Part shown: in pieces, positions 17,791 to 26,134 of the stretch
Numbering within the stretch: the first letter of the stretch is position 1
Layout: each line of letters starts with the position of its first letter
Source of the DNA: Litorivicinus lipolyticus
Lineage (GTDB): Bacteria; Pseudomonadota; Gammaproteobacteria; Pseudomonadales; Litorivicinaceae
Assembly (NCBI RefSeq): GCF_009650135.1
Contig: NZ_CP045871.1
Location: 496,001-560,000 of the forward strand
DNA length: 64,000 nt
Reading direction: 5' to 3'
The notes under the pieces: generated by a model
What the model was told of the DNA's origin: nothing
Database searches by the model: none
What the model saw: the letters and a program-made list of their open reading frames with translations, nothing else
Program-made: the position numbers and the translations under genes

Positions 17791-18620
17791 TGCGGCTTCC
17801 CCTGTTGCAGTATGTCCAAGGCGAGCGCCCACTCCTGTTCGTCGACCCGAACAAAGTGCGCGATCTCGCGGGCTTCCAAAAACGGCACCCCTTTACACAT
17901 GGTGGTGTCGCAAATGATGGCCCGCGGCACCGGCTCGGGGTGATGGCGGGCGCGGTCAAATGCCTCGACCAGGGCGTTCAGGTCGTTGCCATCGACGCGT
18001 TGGGTGTACCAGCCAAAGGCCTCGAACTTTTGGTCGACCGGTTCCGATGACAGCACCTGGCGTGAGCATCCGTCGGCCTGTTGGTTGTTAAAATCAACCA
18101 GGCAGATCAGGTTGTCCAGGGCGTGGTGGGCGGCTGACATCGCCGCCTCCCAGGTTGAGCCTTCGCCCAGTTCGCCATCGGACATCAGGTTGTAAATGAA
18201 ACACTCCGAGCGCTTGCGTTTAAGCCCCAGCGCCATGCCGACGCCGATGCCCAGCCCCTGTCCAAGCGAGCCACCGGTGATTTCCATGCCCGGGGTATAC
18301 GAGGCCATGCCCGACATCGGCAACCGGCTGTCGTCCGTGCCGTAGGTTTCCAGTTCAAGCGCCGGGATCACGCCTTTTTCGATCAGTGCCGCGTACAACG
18401 CGATTGCGTAGTGGCCGATCGACAGCAAAAACCGGTCGCGCCCTTCCCATTCCGGGTCATCGGCGTGCATGTCCATGGCGTGAAAATAGGCCACTGCCAG
18501 CACGTCGGCGACGCCGAGGGCTTGACCGACATAGCCTTGTTTTTGGACCGCGCCCATGCGCACGGCGTGGTGACGAATGCCCCAGGCGTGTCGGGCCAGA
18601 GCCGGAAGGTCAGCAGACAT
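17787..18620 (-). CDS. Transketolase N-terminal subunit (split type)
   Basis: A 277-residue ThDP/Mg-binding half of a split transketolase. It has a His-containing first helix region (GIRHHAVRMG), SIGHYAIALYAAL, GSLGQGLGIGVGMALG and the ThDP motif MSDGELGEGSTWEAAM...DFNNQQADG. It is the first gene of a minus-strand operon with the C-subunit, an SDR and a full-length transketolase, divergent from a LysR gene. Split transketolases act in pentose phosphate, sulfosugar and other special pathways. Which one applies is not visible. Confidence 0.86.
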   Translation of the reverse strand: MSADLPALARHAWGIRHHAVRMGAVQKQGYVGQALGVADVLAVAYFHAMDMHADDPEWEGRDRFLLSIGHYAIALYAALIEKGVIPALELETYGTDDSRLPMSGMASYTPGMEITGGSLGQGLGIGVGMALGLKRKRSECFIYNLMSDGELGEGSTWEAAMSAAHHALDNLICLVDFNNQQADGCSRQVLSSEPVDQKFEAFGWYTQRVDGNDLNALVEAFDRARHHPEPVPRAIICDTTMCKGVPFLEAREIAHFVRVDEQEWALALDILQQGKPQ

Positions 18621-18650
18621 AGGCGCTCTCGTTGTTTTTGTTAGGCGTTG

Positions 18651-18679
18651 ATTTTTGGCCGCATTCGGCGCATTTTCAA
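18651..18679 (-). promoter_or_regulatory. Candidate promoter of the transketolase operon
   Basis: On the minus strand TTGAAA (18679-18674, 5 of 6) and AAAAAT (18656-18651, 4 of 6) are 17 bases apart, giving a leader of about 24 bases before the N-subunit ATG. A perfect dyad ATTAA-C-TTAAT at 18689-18699 lies just upstream of the -35, where a LysR-type activator usually binds. Confidence 0.38.
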
Positions 18680-18758
18680 TGCGAATCTATTAACTTAATG
18701 TTTAGCTGGGCTTCACTAATGGCGTCGGCGTATTTTTCCTCGGAGGTAACGAGTCCGC

Positions 18759-19682
18759 ATGTCGCGCGATCCCAGTTTGAATGCCATGGTCTATTTCGAA
18801 TCGGTCGCGCGTACCGGCCGCGTCGCCAAAGCCGCCGAACAGCTGGGGGTGTCGCCGTCCGCGGTCAGCCAGCAAATTAAACTGTTGGAGAATCTGCTTG
18901 GGGTGGCGCTGTTTCGCCGCGACAAACGCGAGCTGAGCCTGACGCTGGAGGGTGAACAGATGTTCACCGCAGCATCCTCGGCGTTTACCACCTTGGATGC
19001 CGCCCGCCGACGTATTACCCGTCAGCGCGAGCGCCAACAACTGATCGCTCGGGTCAGCCCCAGCTTTGGTGTGCGCTGGCTGGGTCAGCGATTGGTCGGC
19101 TTTATTGACGCCCACCCGGACTGGGATTTGCGCATTGACGCGACCGCTGACCCGACTAACTTTGACCGTGAAGTGGTGGATTTGGACCTGCGCTACGGCC
19201 ACGGGCAGTGGCCTGGCCTGGTCAACCAATGCGTGATTCAAGACTCGGTTTTCCCCATGTGCAGCCCCGACTACCTGGCCCGCACCGCGGTCGACGAGGC
19301 ACGCTATATCGACAGCACCCAGGCGGCTATTCAGTGGGATCGGTGGTGGGCCGAGCAGTCCATGACGCCGACGGGGGATTATGGCGCGCTGCGTTTTGAA
19401 CGCTCATCCATGGCCATCCAGCAGGCCGTCAACGGAGTCGGCGTGGTGTTAGAGTCGGCGACCTTGGCATGGGACGAGTTGTCCGATGCGCGCTTGGTTC
19501 CCTGGGCCCCAGAGCAGGGCGCGCTGCGATTTCCAGCCTACTGGGCGGTCTGTCCACCCGGGCACGCCAATCGCAGGCTGCTGCGAGCGTTTATTGACTG
19601 GGTCCAGGCCGAGGGCACGGCCCACGAGTCGGCGATTCAGGCCTACTTGCTCGCCCATGCGATCCGAATCCAGCAGCCTTAA
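18759..19682 (+). CDS. LysR-family transcriptional regulator (GcvA-like)
   Basis: A 307-residue LysR-type regulator. The N-terminal winged helix (FESVARTGRVAKAAEQLGVSPSAVSQQIKLLE) is followed by the linker helix and a periplasmic-binding-like effector domain with DLDLRYGHGQWPG, as in GcvA-type members. A strong GGAGGT lies 11 bases before the ATG. It is divergent from the split-transketolase operon, and LysR proteins usually regulate the divergent unit, so that operon is the probable target. The effector is unknown. Its stop overlaps the convergent kdgK stop. Confidence 0.9.
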   Translation: MSRDPSLNAMVYFESVARTGRVAKAAEQLGVSPSAVSQQIKLLENLLGVALFRRDKRELSLTLEGEQMFTAASSAFTTLDAARRRITRQRERQQLIARVSPSFGVRWLGQRLVGFIDAHPDWDLRIDATADPTNFDREVVDLDLRYGHGQWPGLVNQCVIQDSVFPMCSPDYLARTAVDEARYIDSTQAAIQWDRWWAEQSMTPTGDYGALRFERSSMAIQQAVNGVGVVLESATLAWDELSDARLVPWAPEQGALRFPAYWAVCPPGHANRRLLRAFIDWVQAEGTAHESAIQAYLLAHAIRIQQP

Positions 19683-20605
19683 TGCGTGGTCACAATAGCG
19701 CCGCGCTGCTGGATGACCTGGGCGGCCAGCGCATGGCCACGGCCTAGGCAGTGTTGGGTGTCCTGTCCGCCCATTAACGCAGCCAGGTAGCCGGCGTTGA
19801 AGCTGTCACCGGCGGCGGTCGTATCAATCGCCCGGACACTGGGCCCAAGATCGGCCAGAGGCGCACCACTGACCAGATCAAGCGGACCCTCAGCGCCGCG
19901 CTTTAGGGCGCCGGCGCGGAATGTGTATTGGGCCAGACGCTGGCGCACCGCGGTTTCATCCGCGTCCGCGTGCAGCGCCATTTCGTCGTCAACCGAGGGC
20001 AGGGCGATGTCGGTCCGCAGCCACATTTGATGATGGGCGGTTTGCGCCTGCTCGCGGCTATCCCACAGCTGCGGCCGGTAATTGCTGTCGTACACGGTTA
20101 TGCCGCCGGCGGCGCGAAAATCATCCAGGTACTGAAACAGCCGCGCGCGGCCAGGTTCGGACAAAATGGCCAAGGAAATGCCGGACAGGACCACGACCGA
20201 TGCGCCGCTTAGGGCGCTGTACGGCGGCCAGTCGGGGAATGAAAACAGTGTTTTCGCGGCCGAGTCGGAGCGCCAGTAGGTGAAGCTGCGCTCGCCCTGT
20301 TGATCGGTTTGGATGGCGTACAGTCCGGCGCCTTTGTCGGCGTGGCGGACGATCAAGTCGGTGTCCAGGCCGTGCTGCTGGGCTTGGTCGATCATCTGTT
20401 GTGAAAACGCATCGCGGCCGACCGCGCTCAGGTAGCGCACCTGCACGGTGCTGGGTAGGCAACGCTTTAGATACACCGCGGTATTGTAGGTGTCGCCGGC
20501 GACCGACAATTGGGCCTGGCCGGCGTCGCCGACGATTAACTCGGACATGACTTCACCGATCACGATGATCGATCCGGGTAACGAGGAAAACAGGGCTGCG
20601 GTCAT
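19679..20605 (-). CDS. kdgK: 2-dehydro-3-deoxygluconokinase (PfkB family)
   Basis: A 308-residue ribokinase-fold sugar kinase. Early residues IVIGEVMSELIV and AGDTYNTAVYLKR match the KdgK sugar-binding pattern, and the C-terminal DTTAAGDSFNAGYLA is the PfkB anion hole with catalytic Asp. It should phosphorylate 2-keto-3-deoxygluconate to KDPG, the common end of uronate and gluconate dehydration. The ATG at 20605 has AGGAG at ideal distance. A GTG two codons earlier would have no spacing. No KDPG aldolase is in the window. It lies at the edge of the sugar-acid island. Confidence 0.85.
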   Translation of the reverse strand: MTAALFSSLPGSIIVIGEVMSELIVGDAGQAQLSVAGDTYNTAVYLKRCLPSTVQVRYLSAVGRDAFSQQMIDQAQQHGLDTDLIVRHADKGAGLYAIQTDQQGERSFTYWRSDSAAKTLFSFPDWPPYSALSGASVVVLSGISLAILSEPGRARLFQYLDDFRAAGGITVYDSNYRPQLWDSREQAQTAHHQMWLRTDIALPSVDDEMALHADADETAVRQRLAQYTFRAGALKRGAEGPLDLVSGAPLADLGPSVRAIDTTAAGDSFNAGYLAALMGGQDTQHCLGRGHALAAQVIQQRGAIVTTH

Positions 20606-20670
20606 GGCCACTCCTGGCGGTTGCTGTCGTGCGCGCGTTCGTGAAAGGATGATGCATACAGGAGATTCGC

Positions 20671-21273
20671 ATGCTCAATTTGGATGCCTACGCCGGCATT
20701 ATTTTCGATATGGACGGTACCTTGGTCGACTCGGTTGGCGGGCATCTTGACGCCTGGCAACAGGTCTGTGGGCGTTTTGGACTGCACTTCGATGGCGATT
20801 TTATTCATGCCCTCAGTGGCATGCCGTCCTGGGGCATCGCCGAGAAAATGCTGGCGCGCGACGCGGTTGATCATTGCCCACGGGCGATTGCCGAGGCCAA
20901 GTACCAGGCCTGGCTGGCGCTGGATCACCACCCGGACTTGATCGATCCGACCTATCGCGTGTTTCAGCACTACGAAGGGCGCGTGCCGATTGCGGTGGGT
21001 ACCGGCGCCATTCGTCCGTGCGCAGAATTGATCTTGGCCCGCGTTGGAGTGCTGGATCGACTGTCCGCACTGGTCACCTCCAGCGACGTCGCGCGCGGTA
21101 AACCGGACGGTGAGACCTTTCATTCAGCCGCCGTTACCATGGGCGTCGAGCCACGCCGCTGCGTGGTCTTCGAGGACACTCAGGTCGGTGTCGATGCGGC
21201 CCATGACGCCGCCATGGACTGTTATTGGGTCGGTCCCGCCGGTCTTGAATTCAGGCCGCGCCCGGGTCACTAA
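20671..21273 (+). CDS. HAD-superfamily phosphatase (beta-phosphoglucomutase-like)
   Basis: A 200-residue HAD enzyme of the subfamily with an alpha-helical cap. Nucleophile motif FDMDGTLVDS has Asp13 and acid/base Asp15. Further motifs are TGAIRP and KPDGETF, then FEDTQVGVDAAHDA. This pattern fits YqaB/beta-PGM type sugar-phosphate phosphatases. AGGAG precedes the ATG. It is divergent from kdgK, so it may clear a sugar phosphate from the nearby pathways. The exact substrate is unknown. Confidence 0.85.
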   Translation: MLNLDAYAGIIFDMDGTLVDSVGGHLDAWQQVCGRFGLHFDGDFIHALSGMPSWGIAEKMLARDAVDHCPRAIAEAKYQAWLALDHHPDLIDPTYRVFQHYEGRVPIAVGTGAIRPCAELILARVGVLDRLSALVTSSDVARGKPDGETFHSAAVTMGVEPRRCVVFEDTQVGVDAAHDAAMDCYWVGPAGLEFRPRPGH

Positions 21274-21734
21274 ACCAGCACCACCGGCAGGTACATACCG
21301 ACACCGAATACCGTGTGGCCGATTAACCCCAGTGCGCGTCCTTTCCATGGACGTGGCGTGCGGCCAAGGGCCCAGCCCAGGCCCATGCCGGGCTGCAGTA
21401 AAAACCAGCCACCGGCAATGGTGACTAGGGCATACAGCCACAGCACGGGGAAGGTCGGTTGGGCAAACCAGGCCGGCCCGACCAGCAGTGCAAAGATCAG
21501 TCCAAAGGCCAAGCCGACGGCATAGTGAAACGCCCACCCGATCGCCAACTCGTGCCGGTGCGGCGGGGCGTCGCCAATGTCGTCGTGAAACACCCGAGTG
21601 CCTAAGTGCGACACCCAGCGCCCGACCCGAGCCCAATTCGGGCGGTCCGCGATGCCGGCTTTTTCGAGCAGATAACCCCAGGCGTCCAGCAACAAAGTAC
21701 CGCACACACCCATGACCAAGCCCTGTAGCAGCAC
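21270..21734 (-). CDS. DUF2938-family membrane protein
   Basis: A 154-residue integral membrane protein with about four hydrophobic helices. The sequence pattern (N-terminal GTLLLDAWGYLLEKAG, HELAIGWAFHYAVGLAFG, GMGLGWALGRTPRPWK) is that of DUF2938, whose function is unknown to me. The start is GTG 21734. An ATG seven codons later is an alternative. It follows the SDR gene by 2 bases in the ilvD-SDR-DUF2938 operon, and its stop overlaps the convergent HAD gene. Confidence 0.75.
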   Translation of the reverse strand: MLLQGLVMGVCGTLLLDAWGYLLEKAGIADRPNWARVGRWVSHLGTRVFHDDIGDAPPHRHELAIGWAFHYAVGLAFGLIFALLVGPAWFAQPTFPVLWLYALVTIAGGWFLLQPGMGLGWALGRTPRPWKGRALGLIGHTVFGVGMYLPVVLV

Positions 21735-21736
21735 GC

Positions 21737-22483
21737 TTAGCCGCGCCCGATGTAAGGCATGTTGGTGGCCATTACGGTCATGAACTGCACGTTCACACCG
21801 AGCGGCAACTGGGCCATATTCAGCACGCTGTCGGCGACGTGTTTGACGTCCATGACCGGTTCGATTTCGATCCGTCCGTCGGCTTGGGGCATGCCCGTGG
21901 TCATCGATTGGGCCATATCGGTGAGGGCATTGCCGATGTCGATTTGGCTGCAGGCGATGGAAAACGGGCGACCATCCAGGCTGATCGAACGGGTTAGGCC
22001 GGTGACCGCGTGTTTGGACGTGGTGTAGGCGACCGATCCCCAGCGCGGCACGTGGGCCGAGACCGAACCGTTGTTGATGATGCGCCCGCCCTGGGGCGTT
22101 TGTTCGCGCATCAGCCCAAAGGCCGCCCGGGCACAGATAAAGGCCCCAGTGACGTTGATGTCGATCAGCGAACGCCAGTCCGCCACCGAGACTTCGTTAA
22201 TCGGCTTACCTTTAACGGTGACACCGGCGTTGTTGAACAGCGCATCCAGTCGCCCCCAGTCGGCGGCCGCGGCTGCGAAGACGCGGTCAACGTCGGCTTC
22301 ATCACTAACATCGCAGGCCATGACGCGGGCATTTGGGTGACCGTCGGCGGTCTCGACCAGCGCCTGTTCGCGCCGCCCGACCAGTCCAACCCGCCAGCCG
22401 GCGGCCAAGAAACGGTGCGCGGTGGCGCGCCCGACGCCGGAGCCGGCGCCGGTAATGATGATGGTTTGAGTGTCTGTGCTCAT
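21737..22483 (-). CDS. SDR-family oxidoreductase downstream of a sugar-acid dehydratase
   Basis: A 248-residue short-chain dehydrogenase with TGAGSGVGRATA, NNAG, a Ser/Tyr/Lys triad (NNGSVSAH...YTTSKHAVTG) and a C-terminal stretch NVQFMTVMATNMPYIGRG that lacks the usual VDGG ending. The start overlaps the stop of the IlvD/Edd dehydratase by one base (TGATG), so the two are translationally coupled and probably act on the same acid. The sequence places it among the sugar/aldonate dehydrogenases. The exact substrate is not visible. Confidence 0.83.
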   Translation of the reverse strand: MSTDTQTIIITGAGSGVGRATAHRFLAAGWRVGLVGRREQALVETADGHPNARVMACDVSDEADVDRVFAAAAADWGRLDALFNNAGVTVKGKPINEVSVADWRSLIDINVTGAFICARAAFGLMREQTPQGGRIINNGSVSAHVPRWGSVAYTTSKHAVTGLTRSISLDGRPFSIACSQIDIGNALTDMAQSMTTGMPQADGRIEIEPVMDVKHVADSVLNMAQLPLGVNVQFMTVMATNMPYIGRG

Positions 22484-24264
22484 CAGTGGTTATCCCGTGG
22501 CAGTTGATGTCGAATTTTTTGGTAGGCGGTGGCCAGTTCCAAGCAACCGCCGTTGGACAGCTGGCCGACGTGGTTGCGGTAGATTTCTTGCCAGGGCGTT
22601 TGATGAACCAGCTGCGGCGGCTCCCAGGCGTCAATTCGGGCTTGCCATTCGTCGGCGTCGACCAAGGCCATCAGCGTCGATGCGTTCAAATCCAGGCGCA
22701 CGCGGTCGCCGGTTTGAAGGTGCGCCAAGCCGCCGCCAACCACGCTTTCCGGGCTCGCGTTCAGAATTGATGGGCTTTCGGAAGTGCCGGATTGGCGCCC
22801 ATCGCCGACCGTGGGCAGGTGGTAAATGCCCTGGCGAATCATGTCATCGGGCGGTTGCATGTTGACCACTTCGGCCGACCCTGGGTACCCGACACAGCCC
22901 ACGCCGCGGATAAACAGTATCGTCTTGTCATCGATGTTCAGGGACGGGTCGTTGATCCGGTCGTGGTAGTCCTCGGGGCCTTCGAACATGACCGCGCGGG
23001 CTTCAAAGATACCCTCGTTTCCGGGTTGGGATAAAAAGCGCTGTTGGAAGTCTTCGGAAATGACGCTGGTTTTCATCAGTGCCGAGTCAAACAGGTTGCC
23101 CGACAGCACCTTAAAGCCCGCATCGTGACGCAGCGGCTGATCGTACGAGGTGATCACCATTAGGTCTTCGCTTTGCATGCCGGCAATGTTTTCGCCGGTG
23201 GTTTTGCCCGTTGCGGTGCGCGTGTCCATATGGATCCGCCCGGCCTTGGCCAGCTCGCCCATCACTGCGGGCACGCCGCCGGCACGGAAAAAGCTTTCAC
23301 CCAGGAATTTACCGGCCGGTTGCATGTTGACCATCAGCGGCACGTCAAAGCCGATCGTTTCCCAGTCTTTGACCTCCAGGTCAACACCGATGTGGCGAGC
23401 CACGGCTTGCAGGTGCGGCGGCGCATTGGTCGAGCCGCCAATGGCGGTGTTGACCACAATCGCGTTTTCGAAGGCTTCGCGGGTCATGATGTCGGACGGT
23501 TTCAGATCTTCATGGACCATTTCGACGATGCGTTTGCCGGTCAGGTAGGCCATGCCCATGCGCTCGCGGTAGGGCGCCGGAATCGCCGAGTTGCCGGACA
23601 GGCTCATGCCCAAGGCCTCGGCCATGGCGTTCATGGTGCTGGCGGTGCCCATGGTGTTGCAGTGACCCAGCGATGGCGCGGATGAGCACACCCGCGACAT
23701 GAACTCGTCAAAATCAATTTCGCCAGCGGCCAGTAAGCGTCGGCTTTCCCACACAATCATGCCGGACCCGGAGCGTTCGCCTTTCCACCAGCCATCCAGC
23801 ATCGGACCACCATTTAATGCGATCGCCGGCAAGTCGACGGTGGCGGCACCCATCAACATCGCCGGGGTGGTCTTGTCACAGCCCGTGGTCAGCACCACAC
23901 CGTCAATTGGGTAACCGTGCAGCACTTCAACCAACCCCAGATAGGTTAGGTTGCGATCCAGCGCGGCGGTCGGTCGCTTGCCGGTTTCTTGGATCGGATG
24001 AACCGGGAATTCCATCGGAATGCCGCCGGCCTCGCGGATGCCGTCTTTGATGCGATCCATCAGGTACACGTGAATTTTGTTGCACGGTGACAGGTCGCTG
24101 CCGGTTTGGGCAATGCCAATCACCGGCTTGCCGCTTTGCAGCTCATCGCGGGTAAAGGTCTGATTTTGGTAGCGCTCGACATACAAAGCCGTCATGCCCG
24201 GGTTGTTGGGATTATCAAACCATTCTTGTGAGCGAAATCGTTTGTTGGCTTTGGTATCGGACAT
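22483..24264 (-). CDS. IlvD/Edd-family sugar-acid dehydratase (xylonate/arabonate type)
   Basis: A 593-residue Fe-S dehydratase that removes water from an aldonate to give a 2-keto-3-deoxy acid. Cys61 (SPCNKIH), Cys129 (TTGCDKTTP) and Cys202 (GHCNTMG) line up with the [2Fe-2S] ligands of Caulobacter xylonate dehydratase, one residue displaced. SGNSAIPAPYRERM and GVGCVGYPGSAEV are further signatures. The length of about 590 is that of the pentonate/hexonate group rather than IlvD proper (about 615) or Edd. AGGAG precedes the ATG. An operator palindrome lies 52 bases upstream. D-xylonate, L-arabonate and D-gluconate are all possible substrates. Confidence 0.85.
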   Translation of the reverse strand: MSDTKANKRFRSQEWFDNPNNPGMTALYVERYQNQTFTRDELQSGKPVIGIAQTGSDLSPCNKIHVYLMDRIKDGIREAGGIPMEFPVHPIQETGKRPTAALDRNLTYLGLVEVLHGYPIDGVVLTTGCDKTTPAMLMGAATVDLPAIALNGGPMLDGWWKGERSGSGMIVWESRRLLAAGEIDFDEFMSRVCSSAPSLGHCNTMGTASTMNAMAEALGMSLSGNSAIPAPYRERMGMAYLTGKRIVEMVHEDLKPSDIMTREAFENAIVVNTAIGGSTNAPPHLQAVARHIGVDLEVKDWETIGFDVPLMVNMQPAGKFLGESFFRAGGVPAVMGELAKAGRIHMDTRTATGKTTGENIAGMQSEDLMVITSYDQPLRHDAGFKVLSGNLFDSALMKTSVISEDFQQRFLSQPGNEGIFEARAVMFEGPEDYHDRINDPSLNIDDKTILFIRGVGCVGYPGSAEVVNMQPPDDMIRQGIYHLPTVGDGRQSGTSESPSILNASPESVVGGGLAHLQTGDRVRLDLNASTLMALVDADEWQARIDAWEPPQLVHQTPWQEIYRNHVGQLSNGGCLELATAYQKIRHQLPRDNH

Positions 24265-24316
24265 GGAGCGGCTCCTGATTAAATTTATTTTATGCTACGC
24301 TTCCGGAGGAGTAGAA

Positions 24317-24326
24317 TGGTATACCA
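24317..24326. promoter_or_regulatory. GntR-type operator palindrome, site 1
   Basis: The perfect palindrome TGGTATACCA lies between ilvD-type dehydratase (start 52 bases away) and azlC (start 32 bases away). It matches the TNGT...ACNA pattern of FCD-type GntR operators and four other sites in the window. Confidence 0.72.
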
Positions 24327-24358
24327 AATAATTCGCAGAACACAATAAAAGGCGCGCG

Positions 24359-25081
24359 ATGAACCTGAAACACCCCTGGAGCGGATTTTGGCGTGGCTGC
24401 GTGGACTGTTCGCCCTTTGTTGTGATCGTTATTCCGTATTCGTTGCTGTTTGGTGTCGTGGCCACCGATGCCGGTCTGAATCTGTTTGAAACGATGTCGA
24501 TGTCGGTGCTGGTGATCGCGGGCGTCTCGCAATTTACCGCGCTGGCGCTGTTGCAAGACCAGGCGCCGGTGTTCATCGTGCTGTTGGCATCGTTGGCGGT
24601 TAATTTGCGCATGGCGATGTATTCGGCGGCCTTGGTGCCCTACCTCGGCCATGCCTCGATGCGGCTGCGTGCGTTGATGTCGTATTTGATGGTCGACCAG
24701 GCTTATGCGGTCGCCGTGCGTGCCTACGAAGCGGATCCACAGATGGGGCCAAGCACCCGCGTTGCCTACTATTTCGGCTGCATGAGCATGATCGGTCCTT
24801 TTTGGTACTTCTTTACCTTTATCGGTGCCTGGGCGGGCACCGCCATTCCGGCGTCGTGGTCACTCGAATTTGCGGTGCCGATTTGCTTCATCGCCTTGAC
24901 CGCGCCGTTGCTGCAATCGTTATCACACGTGCTGGCGGCCTTGGCGGCAGCTGTTTCAGCCTTGGTGTTTGCCTTTTTGCCCTGGTCGTTGGGCCTGATC
25001 GTCGGCGCCAGTGTCGGCATTGTGGTCGGCGCTCAGGCCGAGTTGTGGGTCAATCGCCAGGCGCGGGTTGCCCATGATTGA
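24359..25081 (+). CDS. azlC: AzlC-family branched-chain amino acid exporter subunit
   Basis: A 240-residue membrane protein with AzlC features: PWSGFWRGCVDCSPFVVIVIPYSLLFG at the start, SQFTALALL, NLRMAMYSAAL and several further hydrophobic helices. AzlC and AzlD together form an exporter reported for branched-chain amino acids and analogues. It is followed by azlD with an 8-base overlap. Its position under operator site 1 and next to rraA and dehydratase genes suggests that here the pair may handle another small acid, but that is inference. Confidence 0.85.
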   Translation: MNLKHPWSGFWRGCVDCSPFVVIVIPYSLLFGVVATDAGLNLFETMSMSVLVIAGVSQFTALALLQDQAPVFIVLLASLAVNLRMAMYSAALVPYLGHASMRLRALMSYLMVDQAYAVAVRAYEADPQMGPSTRVAYYFGCMSMIGPFWYFFTFIGAWAGTAIPASWSLEFAVPICFIALTAPLLQSLSHVLAALAAAVSALVFAFLPWSLGLIVGASVGIVVGAQAELWVNRQARVAHD

Positions 25082-25397
25082 GTCATCCACGTTTTGGCTG
25101 GTCACGCTGACGTTGGGCCTCGGCACCTTTTTGATCCGCTTTTCGTTTCTCGGATTTTGGGGTGCCCGGCCTATCCCTGACTGGGCCCGGCTGCACCTGA
25201 AATACGTCGGCACTGCGGTGTTTCCGGCGCTGGTGGTGCCCCTGGTGGTGTGGCCGCCGGCGACCGACGGAGTGTTCGATCCCGTGCGATTTGTCGCCGC
25301 ACTGGCGGCGCTGCTAGCGGGGCTGCGTTTCGGCGTGGTGTGGGCGATTGTGCTGGGCATGGGGACCTTGTATACCCTGCAATATGTGTTGAATTAA
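25074..25397 (+). CDS. azlD: AzlD-family transporter subunit
   Basis: A 107-residue protein with four hydrophobic helices, the usual size of AzlD. FLIRFSFLGFWGARPIPDW and LKYVGTAVFPALVVPLV are typical. The start is ATG 25074, overlapping the azlC end. The open frame extends upstream but those residues are not AzlD-like. It works as partner of AzlC. Confidence 0.83.
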   Translation: MIESSTFWLVTLTLGLGTFLIRFSFLGFWGARPIPDWARLHLKYVGTAVFPALVVPLVVWPPATDGVFDPVRFVAALAALLAGLRFGVVWAIVLGMGTLYTLQYVLN

Positions 25398-25413
25398 GCG
25401 AGGACGCGACGCG

Positions 25414-26106
25414 ATGTTAGAAGAACCCCCCGTATTAAAACTGTGCCGGTCCATAGCGCGACCGACGGCCCGTCAAATTCAAGCCTTCGAAGGCGTGCCC
25501 ACGGGTTTTGTATGCGATGCCTTGGGCGGGCAGGGGGCACTGGACCGGTCGATTAGGCCGCTGGTTGCGCGGGCAGACGCGGTTCATGTGGTTGGCCCAG
25601 CGGTGGTGGCGGATAACGGTCCGGCCGATTTGCTGGCGACCTTGGGTGGCTTGCACCTAATCCAGCCGGGTGATGTGTTGGTAGCGGCGGTGCACGGTCA
25701 TCAAGGCTGTGCTGCGGTCGGTGATCTGGTTTGTGGCATGCTCAAAAATCGCGGCGCGCGGGCGCTGGTGACCGATGGGGTGGTGCGCGATTACGCCGGC
25801 CTAATGCAGGTTGATTTGCCGCTGTGGTGCACCGGGCTCAGCCCCAATTCTCCCTTTGCCAAAGGCCCTGGAACGGCGGGGTTCGGCGCCCAAATTGGCG
25901 GTCGCCAGGTCAACTCCGGCGATCTGGTGGTGGCCGATGCCGACGGCGTGGTGACGGTGCCTTTTGCGCGCATCGACGAGATCATTGCGCAACTGGATGC
26001 GATCCGCGAAGCCGAGGCCGAGATGGACGCCAAGGTCGCGGATGGACTGGGCAATTTGCCCGTGGTCGAAGACTTATTATCCAGCGGTGGGGCCGTCTGG
26101 GACTGA
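25414..26106 (+). CDS. RraA/HMG-aldolase family protein
   Basis: A 230-residue protein of the RraA-like fold. The conserved block [24 protein letters not shown] contains the G-D-x20-R-D motif that binds divalent metal and an oxo-acid in the class II pyruvate aldolases (4-hydroxy-4-methyl-2-oxoglutarate and related). [16 protein letters not shown] is a further signature. Since it sits in a sugar-acid operon directly before a mandelate-racemase-family dehydratase, a retro-aldol or decarboxylation role on a 2-oxo-acid is more probable than RNase E inhibition. Confidence 0.82.
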   Translation: MLEEPPVLKLCRSIARPTARQIQAFEGVPTGFVCDALGGQGALDRSIRPLVARADAVHVVGPAVVADNGPADLLATLGGLHLIQPGDVLVAAVHGHQGCAAVGDLVCGMLKNRGARALVTDGVVRDYAGLMQVDLPLWCTGLSPNSPFAKGPGTAGFGAQIGGRQVNSGDLVVADADGVVTVPFARIDEIIAQLDAIREAEAEMDAKVADGLGNLPVVEDLLSSGGAVWD

Positions 26107-26134
26107 CCCACGCACTAACCCGGGAGTAACGCCA

